Shown here piece after piece: positions 19,739 to 28,653 of a DNA stretch of 53,562 nucleotides. The notes under the pieces were generated by a model. It did not search any database and was not told the origin of the DNA. It was given only the letters and a program-made list of their open reading frames with translations. This DNA comes from Octadecabacter sp. Lineage in GTDB: Bacteria; Pseudomonadota; Alphaproteobacteria; Rhodobacterales; Rhodobacteraceae. Every line of letters begins with the position of its first letter. Position 1 is the stretch's first letter. The translations under genes and the position numbers were made by a program. The stretch lies in contig JAGGNB010000103.1 of NCBI GenBank assembly GCA_017886375.1, positions 1 to 53,562 on the forward strand, in the 5' to 3' direction.

Positions 19739-20578
19739 TCAGCGCCCCGGAATAGCCCGGCGCTTTTCGCCCGCGCCTTCCCAGTTCTCCAAAGCATCTA
19801 CCGCTTCTTCGGCGGTTTCCACAAACCGGAACAACGTCAGATCGTCCGCCGAAATCGTACCGGCATCTGACAGAGCATCCCAATTGATGATGCTTTCCCA
19901 AAACGCGCGACCGAACAGCAAAAACGGTATGCGTTCCATGCGACCCGTCTGGATCAGCGTCAGCGCCTCGAATGTTTCGTCCAGCGTGCCAAAGCCGCCG
20001 GGGAAAACCGTGATCGCCTTGGCGCGCATCAAGAAATGCATTTTGCGAATCGCGAAGTAGTGGAAATTGAAACTCAGTTCCGGCGTGACGTATTCGTTCG
20101 GGGCCTGTTCGTGTGGCAGCACGATGTTCAACCCGATGGATCGCCCCCCGGCATCAACTGCACCACGGTTGCCCGCCTCCATCACACCGGGTCCACCACC
20201 CGTGACGATCACGTTTTGACCGGCCCCGCCCATCTGCGTCATCAACTTCGCAAACTTGCGCGCTTCATCGTAATACTTTGACAGATCCGCCAGCGTTTTG
20301 GTCCGCGCGGCGTCCTTTTTGGCAGGCTCCGGTATCCGCGCGCCGCCGAACATCACAATCGTCGACTCGATCCCTTGTTCGTCCAGCATCAATTCCGGTT
20401 TTAACAATTCCAACTGCAATCGCACGGGCCGCAATTCATCGCGGCACATAAATTCCGGGTCCGCAAACGCCAGCGCATAGGCAGAGGAGCGCGTTTGCGG
20501 CGTGTCTGGCACATGGCTCGCCTCTTCGCGGTCTTGCTGACTGTCGCGGAACGGGTGGCGGCGGTTGTCGACTTTCAT
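19739..20578 (-). CDS. LOG family (TIGR00730) protein
   Basis: VMFGGARIPEP, VTGGGPGVMEAGNRGA, FPGGFGTLDETFE (PGGxGTxxE). Confidence 0.9.
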   Translation of the reverse strand: MKVDNRRHPFRDSQQDREEASHVPDTPQTRSSAYALAFADPEFMCRDELRPVRLQLELLKPELMLDEQGIESTIVMFGGARIPEPAKKDAARTKTLADLSKYYDEARKFAKLMTQMGGAGQNVIVTGGGPGVMEAGNRGAVDAGGRSIGLNIVLPHEQAPNEYVTPELSFNFHYFAIRKMHFLMRAKAITVFPGGFGTLDETFEALTLIQTGRMERIPFLLFGRAFWESIINWDALSDAGTISADDLTLFRFVETAEEAVDALENWEGAGEKRRAIPGR

Positions 20579-20652
20579 GGAACTGCTCCTTGTTGGGCTT
20601 TGCATTTTAGTGGCAGGTTGGCGAAACATTGTCCAATGACACGAGGCCCGCC

Positions 20653-21564
20653 ATGACCATTACCCAATCTGACATAATCGCCGCCGCGACCCGCATTAAA
20701 GGCCACGTTCATGTCACGCCCGTCATGCGCTCGGACGCGTTCGGGTTGCCGCTGCAATTCAAGCTGGAACACACGCAAATCACCGGCTCATTCAAAGCAC
20801 GCGGTGCGTTCAATTCGCTGCTGACAGCGGATGTGCCGCCCGCTGGTATCGTTGCCGCATCCGGTGGTAATCATGGTGCGGCCGTTGCACATGCCGCCAA
20901 AACCCTTGGCCATGAAGCGCACATTTTTGTCCCTGAATTCGCAGGCCCTGCCAAGATTGACGTGATCCGTCAAACCGGCGCGACGCTGCATATTGTTGCG
21001 GGTGCCTACGCCGATGCCGCCGCCGCCGCCAATGCGCATCAGGCCGCGACAGGCGCGCTCGACATTCATCCCTACAACGCCCCCGCAACCCTTGCGGGTC
21101 AGGGGACCTGTTTTCAAGAATGGGACGCGCAGGGGTTGGACGCGGACACCATCATCATCGCCATTGGCGGTGGTGGTTTGATCGGCGGCGCGATGGCGTG
21201 GTTTAAGGATCGCAACATAATCGGCGTCGAATCCGAAACGACCAATTCAATGCACGCCGCCCTGCAACATGGCCCCGACACCGACGTCGATGTGTCCGGC
21301 ATTTGTGCCAACGCACTGGGCGCAAAGCGTGTCGGGCGCATGGCCTATGATCTTGCCAAGGAACGCGATCTGCAAACCCTGCTAGTGCCCGATGCGGCGG
21401 TTGCCCATGCGCAAAAACTGCTTTGGCAAAATCTGCGCCAATTGGTTGAACCGGCAGGTGCTGCCGCCCTCGCCGCGATCACATCGGGGGCCTATAAGCC
21501 TGCCAAGGGCGAAAAGGTTGCGATCCTTTTGTGCGGTGCCAATCCCGCCCCTATCCCTATTTAA
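20653..21564 (+). CDS. threonine/serine dehydratase, PLP-dependent
   Basis: KLEHTQITGSFKARGAFNSL (PLP lysine), AASGGNHGAAVAHAA, GGGGLIGG. Confidence 0.9.
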   Translation: MTITQSDIIAAATRIKGHVHVTPVMRSDAFGLPLQFKLEHTQITGSFKARGAFNSLLTADVPPAGIVAASGGNHGAAVAHAAKTLGHEAHIFVPEFAGPAKIDVIRQTGATLHIVAGAYADAAAAANAHQAATGALDIHPYNAPATLAGQGTCFQEWDAQGLDADTIIIAIGGGGLIGGAMAWFKDRNIIGVESETTNSMHAALQHGPDTDVDVSGICANALGAKRVGRMAYDLAKERDLQTLLVPDAAVAHAQKLLWQNLRQLVEPAGAAALAAITSGAYKPAKGEKVAILLCGANPAPIPI

Positions 21565-21627
21565 TTGCCCAAAGCGCACCATCACGCTATGTCGCCCCGA
21601 ACGCAGTCCACCCAATGAGGTCAAACC

Positions 21628-22455
21628 ATGTCCAACGCACAACTCGAAGCCGCAATCGAATCCGCGTGGGACGCGCGCGATCAGATCACTGTTGAGACCA
21701 AGGGCGAGGTTCGCGACGCGATCACCGACACGCTGAACGCACTGGATTCCGGCAAGCTGCGCGTCGCTGAACGGCGCGAAAATGGTGACTGGCATGTGAA
21801 CCAATGGGCGAAAAAGGCGGTGCTTCTGTCATTCCGTCTTAACGATATGGCGATGATCGAAGGGTCAAACGGCGGGGCAAGCTGGTGGGACAAGGTGCCA
21901 TCTAAATGGCAGGGTTGGGGCGACAACGAATGGAAAGCCGCGGGTTTCCGCGCCGTGCCCGGTTCCATTGTGCGCCGCTCTGCGTTCATCGGAAAGAACG
22001 TCGTCCTGATGCCGTCGTTCGTCAACATCGGCGCCTATGTCGATGAAGGCTCCATGGTTGATGGCTGGGCCACAGTCGGGTCCTGCGCGCAGATCGGCAA
22101 GAACGTTCACCTGTCCGGCGGTGTCGGCATCGGCGGCGTGCTGGAACCAATGCAGGCGGGCCCGACCATCATCGAAGACAATTGCTTCATCGGCGCACGC
22201 TCAGAGGTTGTTGAGGGCTGCATCGTCCGCGAAGGGTCCGTTCTGGGCATGGGCGTGTTCATCGGCCAATCCACCAAGATCGTTGACCGCGAAACCGGCG
22301 ACGTCATGTATGGCGAAGTGCCGCCCTATTCCGTTGTCGTCGCAGGTTCCATGCCGTCAAAGAACAACGTCAACCTGTACTGCGCCGTCATCGTGAAACG
22401 CGTCGATGCAAAGACCCGTTCCAAGACTGGCATCAATGAGTTGTTGCGGGACTAA
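21628..22455 (+). CDS. dapD: 2,3,4,5-tetrahydropyridine-2,6-dicarboxylate N-succinyltransferase
   Basis: 275 aa; left-handed beta-helix hexapeptides, [59 protein letters not shown]. Confidence 0.97.
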   Translation: MSNAQLEAAIESAWDARDQITVETKGEVRDAITDTLNALDSGKLRVAERRENGDWHVNQWAKKAVLLSFRLNDMAMIEGSNGGASWWDKVPSKWQGWGDNEWKAAGFRAVPGSIVRRSAFIGKNVVLMPSFVNIGAYVDEGSMVDGWATVGSCAQIGKNVHLSGGVGIGGVLEPMQAGPTIIEDNCFIGARSEVVEGCIVREGSVLGMGVFIGQSTKIVDRETGDVMYGEVPPYSVVVAGSMPSKNNVNLYCAVIVKRVDAKTRSKTGINELLRD

Positions 22456-22548
22456 GGTGCTGTTCGCTCAGATGAACGGCTTGTCAGCAATTGCGTTTGA
22501 GCGACGCGAAAGGCAGCGACTGATGACTGAACTTTGCGAAATGCGCCT

Positions 22549-22833
22549 ATGATCGTGTCTCGAACCCTCGCCAAGCGGCGTATCGCGGCGGGGGTTCGGC
22601 CCACGTGGGGCGCGGCATGGGCACCTGTCGCCCTCGACGCTGCCTGTCTTGTTGCCGCGTTTATGTTTCTGTTCCGCCCGTTCCAATCCCTGACAGAAAC
22701 GTTCAATTTTCCAGTTTGGGCAACGGTCACGGCGCTTCTTGCGATCGGATTCATCCCCGTCCAAGCAGTGCTGATATTCTCGTCCCTCTGGGCGGCCAAA
22801 TCACGCTATAGCGACGACGACGCGGCGCCCTAG
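22549..22833 (+). CDS. small membrane protein of unknown function
   Basis: MIVSRTLAKRRIAAGVRPTWGAAWAPVALDAACLVAAFMFLF..., two predicted TM helices. Confidence 0.6.
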   Translation: MIVSRTLAKRRIAAGVRPTWGAAWAPVALDAACLVAAFMFLFRPFQSLTETFNFPVWATVTALLAIGFIPVQAVLIFSSLWAAKSRYSDDDAAP

Positions 22834-23978
22834 CGGCTTGTATTTCCGAACCAAGTTGTCACCAACTCACCATAGGTTCCGTCTTCGCGCAGGCGCAAAA
22901 GCGTTCGATTGATCTGCTCTGCCAAATCGCTGTTGGGCGGCAGCGCGATCCCATAACTTTCACGCCGGTAAATGCGCGGCAGCAACCGCGTCGCGGGTTC
23001 CGCGTTGTCGTTGGAATAATAGGACAGGATAGGCGCATCAAAAACGATCGCATCCAGTTGCCCGGCTTCCAGATCGGCGAACATGTCGTTGGACGACCCA
23101 TAGCCGACATAGGATAAATCCCGCGCATCCAAGAACGCCGCAGAGGTTGATTCCGCAATCGTCGCGACCCGCTGACCCTCAAGATCATTGATCGAGTCAA
23201 CATTGTCCTGCAACGCGTCAACGGTCATCGTCGACGTGATCGTCGCCACGAATATCGACACAAGGAACAGGCTCGACACCACCAGAATAATGGCAAACAC
23301 CCGCCCTAATCGGGTTTGTGGCACCCGTTCCTCGAACCCGCCATTCACCACCAAATTTAGCGACCACCAGAACGAATGAAACAACGCGTCCGATCCTTTG
23401 CGGTCGAAATAGGCTTGCGCGCGCCGCTCAAGCAGCCACATCAAAACACCACTGCCAAACAGCAGGCCAAGAGCCGCCAAAACGATAATCAAAAGATCCC
23501 GCGTCAACAGCGCTGATATGAACGATCCACCGTTATCTTCATCCAGAAGCAACACCCCGATGCCGCCCTCAAAGATCGGATGTGAAAAGTCCAGATAACT
23601 CTCACGATCTGCGGTGATCGAAATATTGGCAACAGCGCCGTCGTGCAGGCCTTCGTCGAGTGACGACAGCATCGCAGGAAAACTCTCATAAAACTCGAAT
23701 GTAATTTCGCGCCCAAGTTGATTGGAGATTTCGCGCATCAGCTCAAGGCTGAATCCCGTATCGACACCCTCCACTTGCGTGGCGAACGGCAGGCGTTCAA
23801 CGGTCGCAAATGACAGCGGTTCGTCCTGTGCAAAAGCTGGAAAAGCGCTACAAACAAACAAAAATACGAAGAAGGCACGCAACATCAACATTAGCAAATT
23901 TCCCACTGTTCGCACGACCTTGTGCGCAAGGGCAGGTTTCGTCAATGCGCCGTTGGTCTGCGTAGACGTTGACGCCAC
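22830..23978 (-). CDS. transporter-substrate-binding-domain ion channel (bacterial ionotropic glutamate receptor-like)
   Basis: Signal peptide, split SBP_bac_3 domain (GFSLELMREISNQLGREITFEFYE; SYLDFSHPIFEGGIGVL), TM1 ending WLLERR, pore FHSFWWSLNLVVNGGFEERVPQTRLGR, TM3, then second SBP half. Start could be at an internal Met near 23891. Confidence 0.82.
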   Translation of the reverse strand: MASTSTQTNGALTKPALAHKVVRTVGNLLMLMLRAFFVFLFVCSAFPAFAQDEPLSFATVERLPFATQVEGVDTGFSLELMREISNQLGREITFEFYESFPAMLSSLDEGLHDGAVANISITADRESYLDFSHPIFEGGIGVLLLDEDNGGSFISALLTRDLLIIVLAALGLLFGSGVLMWLLERRAQAYFDRKGSDALFHSFWWSLNLVVNGGFEERVPQTRLGRVFAIILVVSSLFLVSIFVATITSTMTVDALQDNVDSINDLEGQRVATIAESTSAAFLDARDLSYVGYGSSNDMFADLEAGQLDAIVFDAPILSYYSNDNAEPATRLLPRIYRRESYGIALPPNSDLAEQINRTLLRLREDGTYGELVTTWFGNTSR

Positions 23979-24004
23979 GCATGCTGGGCGTTACGGCCAC
24001 TGCC

Positions 24005-24397
24005 ATGACCGATACATCCGATGCCAAACCCAAAAAGAAAAAGCCCTCGCGCCAGCAGGTGTTCACCCTCCTCGTTGAGGTTGGCCGCAAGGTCGGTGAC
24101 GGGCTTCCCAAAGACAGCACAGGTGCCGCGCTGATGATTTATGCCTCCGGTATAGATGAGGCCGAAGCCGTGCGCGAAACCGTCGCGATCCTGAAACAGG
24201 CCGATGTGGCACCGCTTGATGTGTCCGGTTACGGCACGTTGGACGAACGCCTCGCTGAAGGGCACGAGATTGCGCAAGAAGAACGCGAATTGATGCAGCG
24301 CGCGCTCGACGAAAACAGCGTGATCGTGGCGCAGATGACACCGTTCTTTGAAGGCGACGACGACGACGACGATGATGACGGCGACGGGGCGCCCTAG
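24005..24397 (+). CDS. hypothetical protein with C-terminal poly-aspartate tail
   Basis: MTDTSDAKPKKKKPSRQQVFTLLVEVGRKVGDGLPKDSTGAALMIYASGIDEAEAVRETVAIL...FFEGDDDDDDDDGDGAP. Confidence 0.7.
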   Translation: MTDTSDAKPKKKKPSRQQVFTLLVEVGRKVGDGLPKDSTGAALMIYASGIDEAEAVRETVAILKQADVAPLDVSGYGTLDERLAEGHEIAQEERELMQRALDENSVIVAQMTPFFEGDDDDDDDDGDGAP

Positions 24398-25485
24398 CCG
24401 ATCGTCGCGCCCGTCAGCGTCATCGCCTCATGGCGCTGCAACACAGGTGCAGCAAGCCCGATGCGACTTGGCCGCAAGTCAGGGGCCAAATTCGCAAGAA
24501 CCGAACTTTTGATCAACGACGGCGTGTCCAGCACCGCAGAGGCATCAAAACTTTCAACCAATGCGCCGTTCACCGTGATAATGTCATGGGTCTCAAGCAG
24601 GATCTGATAATAGGTCATCACCGCTGGCACGGGCTTTGTTGGCACCGCGCAATTGCGCGCCTCAAGATGTCGCACAGCCGTGGTCACGCGTTCTTCGCCG
24701 AACAGATATTCAACTTCTGATCCGGCCAGACAGACCCGCTGATCACGGGTCGTCACCAAATCATCCCACAACTGCATATACGGACGGCGCAATGTCATGG
24801 GCGCGAAACGTCCCAACGTGGGCAATGTCGCATGCCCCGCCCATAGAACAGGCACCGGATGACCGTCCGCAACATTCACCAGATCGCCTGATACGAAATC
24901 CTGCAGCGCCTTTGGGCCAGTTGGCGTGTCGATTGCGGCTGTGCCTGACAGGCCCGGTAGTGGCCCCAGCGGGCAGGGCGCATCTGCAATCGCTGCAAAG
25001 ACCACACCCGCGTCGATCCTGCTGCTGTTCGCGTCGGTCATGATCAATTGGGCATCGCGCATGGACAGCGGAAAAGGGGTCACGACATTGGTCTGCCAAA
25101 GCAGCCCGTGATCCGGCAGATGCACGCTCAGCAGCCCACGTCGCGCAGGCGCATCCCAAGTATAGGTAATATGCGCAGTCTGCACGTCACTGCCGAGCGT
25201 TGTTTTCAGCGCCGTCTGCAATTGCCGCGTCCCTTGGCGCATCATCAAACGCACAGTCCCATCTGGTTCTAAACACAGGGTCAATCCCGATGGCCACGGG
25301 GCCAGCACACTATACCGCAGCAGGTTTATCGGTTGCACAGTCGGGCGCAGCGCGACCTCGATCATCAGGCTCCCGCGCGTCAGCAAGTCCGTCCCGACCG
25401 GATCACATTTGGCCGCGCACCCCAGTCCAGCGGCGTTAAAAACCCCGTCTTCCTGCGTTCGCGTTCCGATCCATTTCAGTGTCAT
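24394..25485 (-). CDS. Hint-domain-like protein, apparently degenerate at catalytic positions
   Basis: GLSGTAAIDTPTGPKALQDFVSGDLVNVADGHPVPVLWAGH... aligns with the Hint domain of the upstream neighbour. Confidence 0.75.
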   Translation of the reverse strand: MTLKWIGTRTQEDGVFNAAGLGCAAKCDPVGTDLLTRGSLMIEVALRPTVQPINLLRYSVLAPWPSGLTLCLEPDGTVRLMMRQGTRQLQTALKTTLGSDVQTAHITYTWDAPARRGLLSVHLPDHGLLWQTNVVTPFPLSMRDAQLIMTDANSSRIDAGVVFAAIADAPCPLGPLPGLSGTAAIDTPTGPKALQDFVSGDLVNVADGHPVPVLWAGHATLPTLGRFAPMTLRRPYMQLWDDLVTTRDQRVCLAGSEVEYLFGEERVTTAVRHLEARNCAVPTKPVPAVMTYYQILLETHDIITVNGALVESFDASAVLDTPSLIKSSVLANLAPDLRPSRIGLAAPVLQRHEAMTLTGATIG

Positions 25486-25491
25486 ATCGCG

Positions 25492-27096
25492 CTATGCCAC
25501 CCGACGTCGCATGGCTTCCGCCTCGTAGCTTTTCAACATCGGGCGCACGGCGGGGCCGTACCCCTCACCGGTTGTCAGATCAAGCTCAGGGAAAATCGTA
25601 CAAATCTCCGCAATGATGTCCGCCTCGAATGATTTCGTTGTCTGTGGTCCTGGCAAAAAGCTCTCGGTGGCAAGCCCTTCGGCATAAATCACCTGGTGCT
25701 GGTCAAACAACAGATGCACATAGTCGACCTCGCCGCCTTCAACGGGTCGGATCGTGTGATCATTCACCAAATCCCGCGCGGCAATAAGCACTTCGGCCTC
25801 ACCGAACATCAGCTCAGCGAGGACGTCCCTGACCAACACGCGATGCAGTGGCGAAACCAGGATTTCCCCGTGCTGACCCAACGCATTTTCACGAATGCAA
25901 ATTGGCGCCATCTTACCAATTGCTGGCACGCTGCGGCGGCCAATCCAGCGCAACGGCTGCGGGCCGTCATCACGTGTCATGACCATGTCGCCTGGGATCA
26001 AACCTTCAACCGCGCGCGGCCCGCCAAGCGTATCAATCATCGTGCCTGCGACAAAACAGGGGATCGTTTCGACTGTTACAAATCCAACATCGGTCTCAAG
26101 GACATTGCCAGACCCATCGGTGCTCTCGACCTCATAGGTAAAGCTCGTCGTTTCAAAATCATCGTCGGTCGTGATGTCAAACGTGCCATCTGCAAGCAGC
26201 TTTACGGTCTGACCCGTCGGAAGCGTAATCGTCTGCCCTGCGACCACTGGAGTGCCGTTGATATGGGTCACCTGCAACGTGCCGGATGTTTGGTTGATAT
26301 CGTTGTCCAGAACATCAACGTTCTTTGTGACGCTGTCTTTCATCGTGACTTGATCGTCCAGCGCGACCAGCTTGGTCTGTATCGAATCTGCGGCGATCAA
26401 AAGGTTGGAATCGTATTGGTTGTCGCTGACATCCGCGATACCGATCTTGATCGAATTCACCTCGCCGACGGTCACCGGAATTGTCAGTGTCATCGTGACG
26501 GTAAAGCCGTCCATCTCGGTGTTGAACTGATCGTTGGTGTTGTCGTTGTAAAGGTTGATGTTATCGGATTGGTTGACTGAATTAATCGTCGTACCGCTGC
26601 TTGCGATGGACAGTGGTACGTGCGTTCCATTGATCCAGACGCCAACCATGTCGTTATAAACCGAGTTGGTATATTCCGGATATTCGTCCGAGCTAAACAC
26701 GAATTGCATCGTCATCACATCCTCAGTCGGGATGAAATCCACAATCATATAAGACGCGTCATAGGTGTTGGTCCCGGCGATGGCGTTAAAGTCGGAATCG
26801 TTGTTTGCGCCCCCTGAATTTACGGACGTGTTTGAATTCAGGTTCGACTGGTTGGAATTGTTGGTGAAACGCGTGGCGCTGCCGGTTGACAGAATGACAC
26901 CTGTATCGGCTGGTGTCACATTGCCTGCGACCGCGTCCCCGTTCGAATAAATCGCCGATGAATAGCTGGAACCCGAATACGTCGCACCGACCACCGAAAC
27001 ACCATTTCCAAAGATGGTATTGGCCATCTGCATCGCCGATGCGTTGGTGTCATAGTCTAATTCTACGCCTGCAACCATTGTACTCATCTGCTCCAA
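25492..27096 (-). CDS. choice-of-anchor L + cadherin/Ig-like + C-terminal Hint domain protein
   Basis: N-terminal choice-of-anchor L features (FVFSSDEYPEYTNSVYNDMVGVWING), VDVLDNDINQTSGTLQVTHING linker, and Hint (IPCFVAGTMIDTLGGPRAVEGLIPGDMVMTRDDGPQPLRWIGRR...ILVSPLHRVLV). Confidence 0.82.
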   Translation of the reverse strand: MEQMSTMVAGVELDYDTNASAMQMANTIFGNGVSVVGATYSGSSYSSAIYSNGDAVAGNVTPADTGVILSTGSATRFTNNSNQSNLNSNTSVNSGGANNDSDFNAIAGTNTYDASYMIVDFIPTEDVMTMQFVFSSDEYPEYTNSVYNDMVGVWINGTHVPLSIASSGTTINSVNQSDNINLYNDNTNDQFNTEMDGFTVTMTLTIPVTVGEVNSIKIGIADVSDNQYDSNLLIAADSIQTKLVALDDQVTMKDSVTKNVDVLDNDINQTSGTLQVTHINGTPVVAGQTITLPTGQTVKLLADGTFDITTDDDFETTSFTYEVESTDGSGNVLETDVGFVTVETIPCFVAGTMIDTLGGPRAVEGLIPGDMVMTRDDGPQPLRWIGRRSVPAIGKMAPICIRENALGQHGEILVSPLHRVLVRDVLAELMFGEAEVLIAARDLVNDHTIRPVEGGEVDYVHLLFDQHQVIYAEGLATESFLPGPQTTKSFEADIIAEICTIFPELDLTTGEGYGPAVRPMLKSYEAEAMRRRVA

Positions 27097-27388
27097 AGAT
27101 GGGACAAGCCAGACGGCCCCGACACGAAAACGTCGGTGAAATGCCTATATCTAGTGGTCGACGTTGCGACCTATGGACCATGTTGGGTCCGCTCGATGTC
27201 TGCCCTGCCTCGGGTCTATATTATTGTGTTCACCATATGGTAGCGGCGGGCTTTTTTGGTGGCTTTTTAGGTGGTTATGCCCAAGTCACTCAACGTCTGT
27301 GTCGGCTGGGACACAGCCCGGACCCGAGCGCGAGGATTTGCATCACCGTCAAATCACCGATATCGCTGGGCCAATTAGGAGAGTTTTC

Positions 27389-28531
27389 ATGCCCGTTGAT
27401 CCCGTCGCCCTGACCGCCGATCTGATCCGCTGTCCCAGCGTCACACCCGTCGAGGGCGGTGCGCTGCAATTGCTTGACCGCCTCTTGTCGGACGCAGGGT
27501 TTGAAACGTGGCGCGTTGATCGCGCAGACACGCCAAACCTGTATGCGCGGTGGGGCGCACGTGGGGCCAACAAATCCTTTGGCTTTAACGGTCACACCGA
27601 CGTTGTGCCCGTGGGTGACGCGGCCGCCTGGACAGTCGACCCGTTCGGCGGGGAAATCCGCGATGGCATTCTCTATGGTCGTGGTGCCACAGATATGAAG
27701 TCCGGCGTCGCAGCCTTTGCCGCAGCCGCCATTGATTTCGTGCAAGACACGCCGCCAGATGGGGCGATCATTTTGGCGATCACTGGCGACGAAGAAGGCG
27801 CATCAACTGACGGCACCATCGCATTGCTGGATTGGATGCAGTCCAACGGCGAAGCAATGACCGCCTGCATCGTCGGCGAACCGACCTGTCCGGATGTCAT
27901 GGGCGAAATGATCAAAGTCGGGCGTCGCGGATCGCTGACCTCGCATTTCACAGTGACTGGCAAACAAGGCCATTCCGCCTATCCACACCGTGCCAACAAC
28001 CCGCTGCCTGCCATGGCGCGGCTAATGGATCGATTGGCCAGCCATGAAATGGACACAGGGTCGGATCACTTCGATCCCTCAACCCTTGCGATTGTCACTA
28101 TCGATACCGGCAATCCCGCGACCAACGTTATCCCCGCCACCTGCAAAGCCAGCGCAAATGTGCGGTTTAATGACCTGCACACATCGCACACCGTCATCGC
28201 ATGGATGCAGGACGAGGTTGATGCAGTGGCCGCAGAGTTTGGCGTGCATATCGACATGGACACGCGCGTGTCGGGTGAAAGTTTCGTCACGCCACCGGGG
28301 GACCTGTCTGATCTGATCAGCGCCGCCGTTTTGGCAGAAACCGGTATAACGCCGGAACTGTCCACCACGGGCGGAACGTCGGACGCACGGTTCGTCAAGA
28401 ACCATTGCCCTGTGGTTGAGGTCGGTCTGGTCGGTAAAACCATGCACCAAGTCGATGAATGCGTGCCGGTTGAACAAATCACCCAGCTCAAGGCGATCTA
28501 TGCCCGTATCTTGCGCGACTATTTCACCTGA
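27389..28531 (+). CDS. dapE: succinyl-diaminopimelate desuccinylase
   Basis: [26 protein letters not shown]..., [34 protein letters not shown] at 27389 with AGGAGAG. Confidence 0.95.
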   Translation: MPVDPVALTADLIRCPSVTPVEGGALQLLDRLLSDAGFETWRVDRADTPNLYARWGARGANKSFGFNGHTDVVPVGDAAAWTVDPFGGEIRDGILYGRGATDMKSGVAAFAAAAIDFVQDTPPDGAIILAITGDEEGASTDGTIALLDWMQSNGEAMTACIVGEPTCPDVMGEMIKVGRRGSLTSHFTVTGKQGHSAYPHRANNPLPAMARLMDRLASHEMDTGSDHFDPSTLAIVTIDTGNPATNVIPATCKASANVRFNDLHTSHTVIAWMQDEVDAVAAEFGVHIDMDTRVSGESFVTPPGDLSDLISAAVLAETGITPELSTTGGTSDARFVKNHCPVVEVGLVGKTMHQVDECVPVEQITQLKAIYARILRDYFT

Positions 28532-28552
28532 TCACGCCTGCGGCGGGCGGAA

Positions 28553-28610
28553 AGGGGGGCCAGCCCCCCGTCCTTCGGACTCCCCCCGAGATATTTTATA
28601 AAGCAAAGAC
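28553..28610. repeat. GC-rich Rhodobacterales-type intergenic palindromic element
   Basis: GGGGGGCCAGCCCCCCGTCCTTCGGACTCCCCCCGAGATATTTTATAAAGC: nested/alternative hairpins between dapE and rnr. Confidence 0.6.
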
Positions 28611-28653
28611 GAATGAGTCTGACGCGGGATTTTGGGCGTGATAGGCACAGCCC

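Noticed and set aside
25696-26580. 294-aa plus-strand ORF opposite the Hint/anchor-L gene
   Set aside because: Antisense to a clearly domain-structured protein; no RBS or motifs.
27164-27388. 75-codon N-terminal extension of dapE in the ORF track
   Set aside because: Sequence is low-complexity and non-homologous; ATG at 27389 with a good RBS starts the conserved protein.
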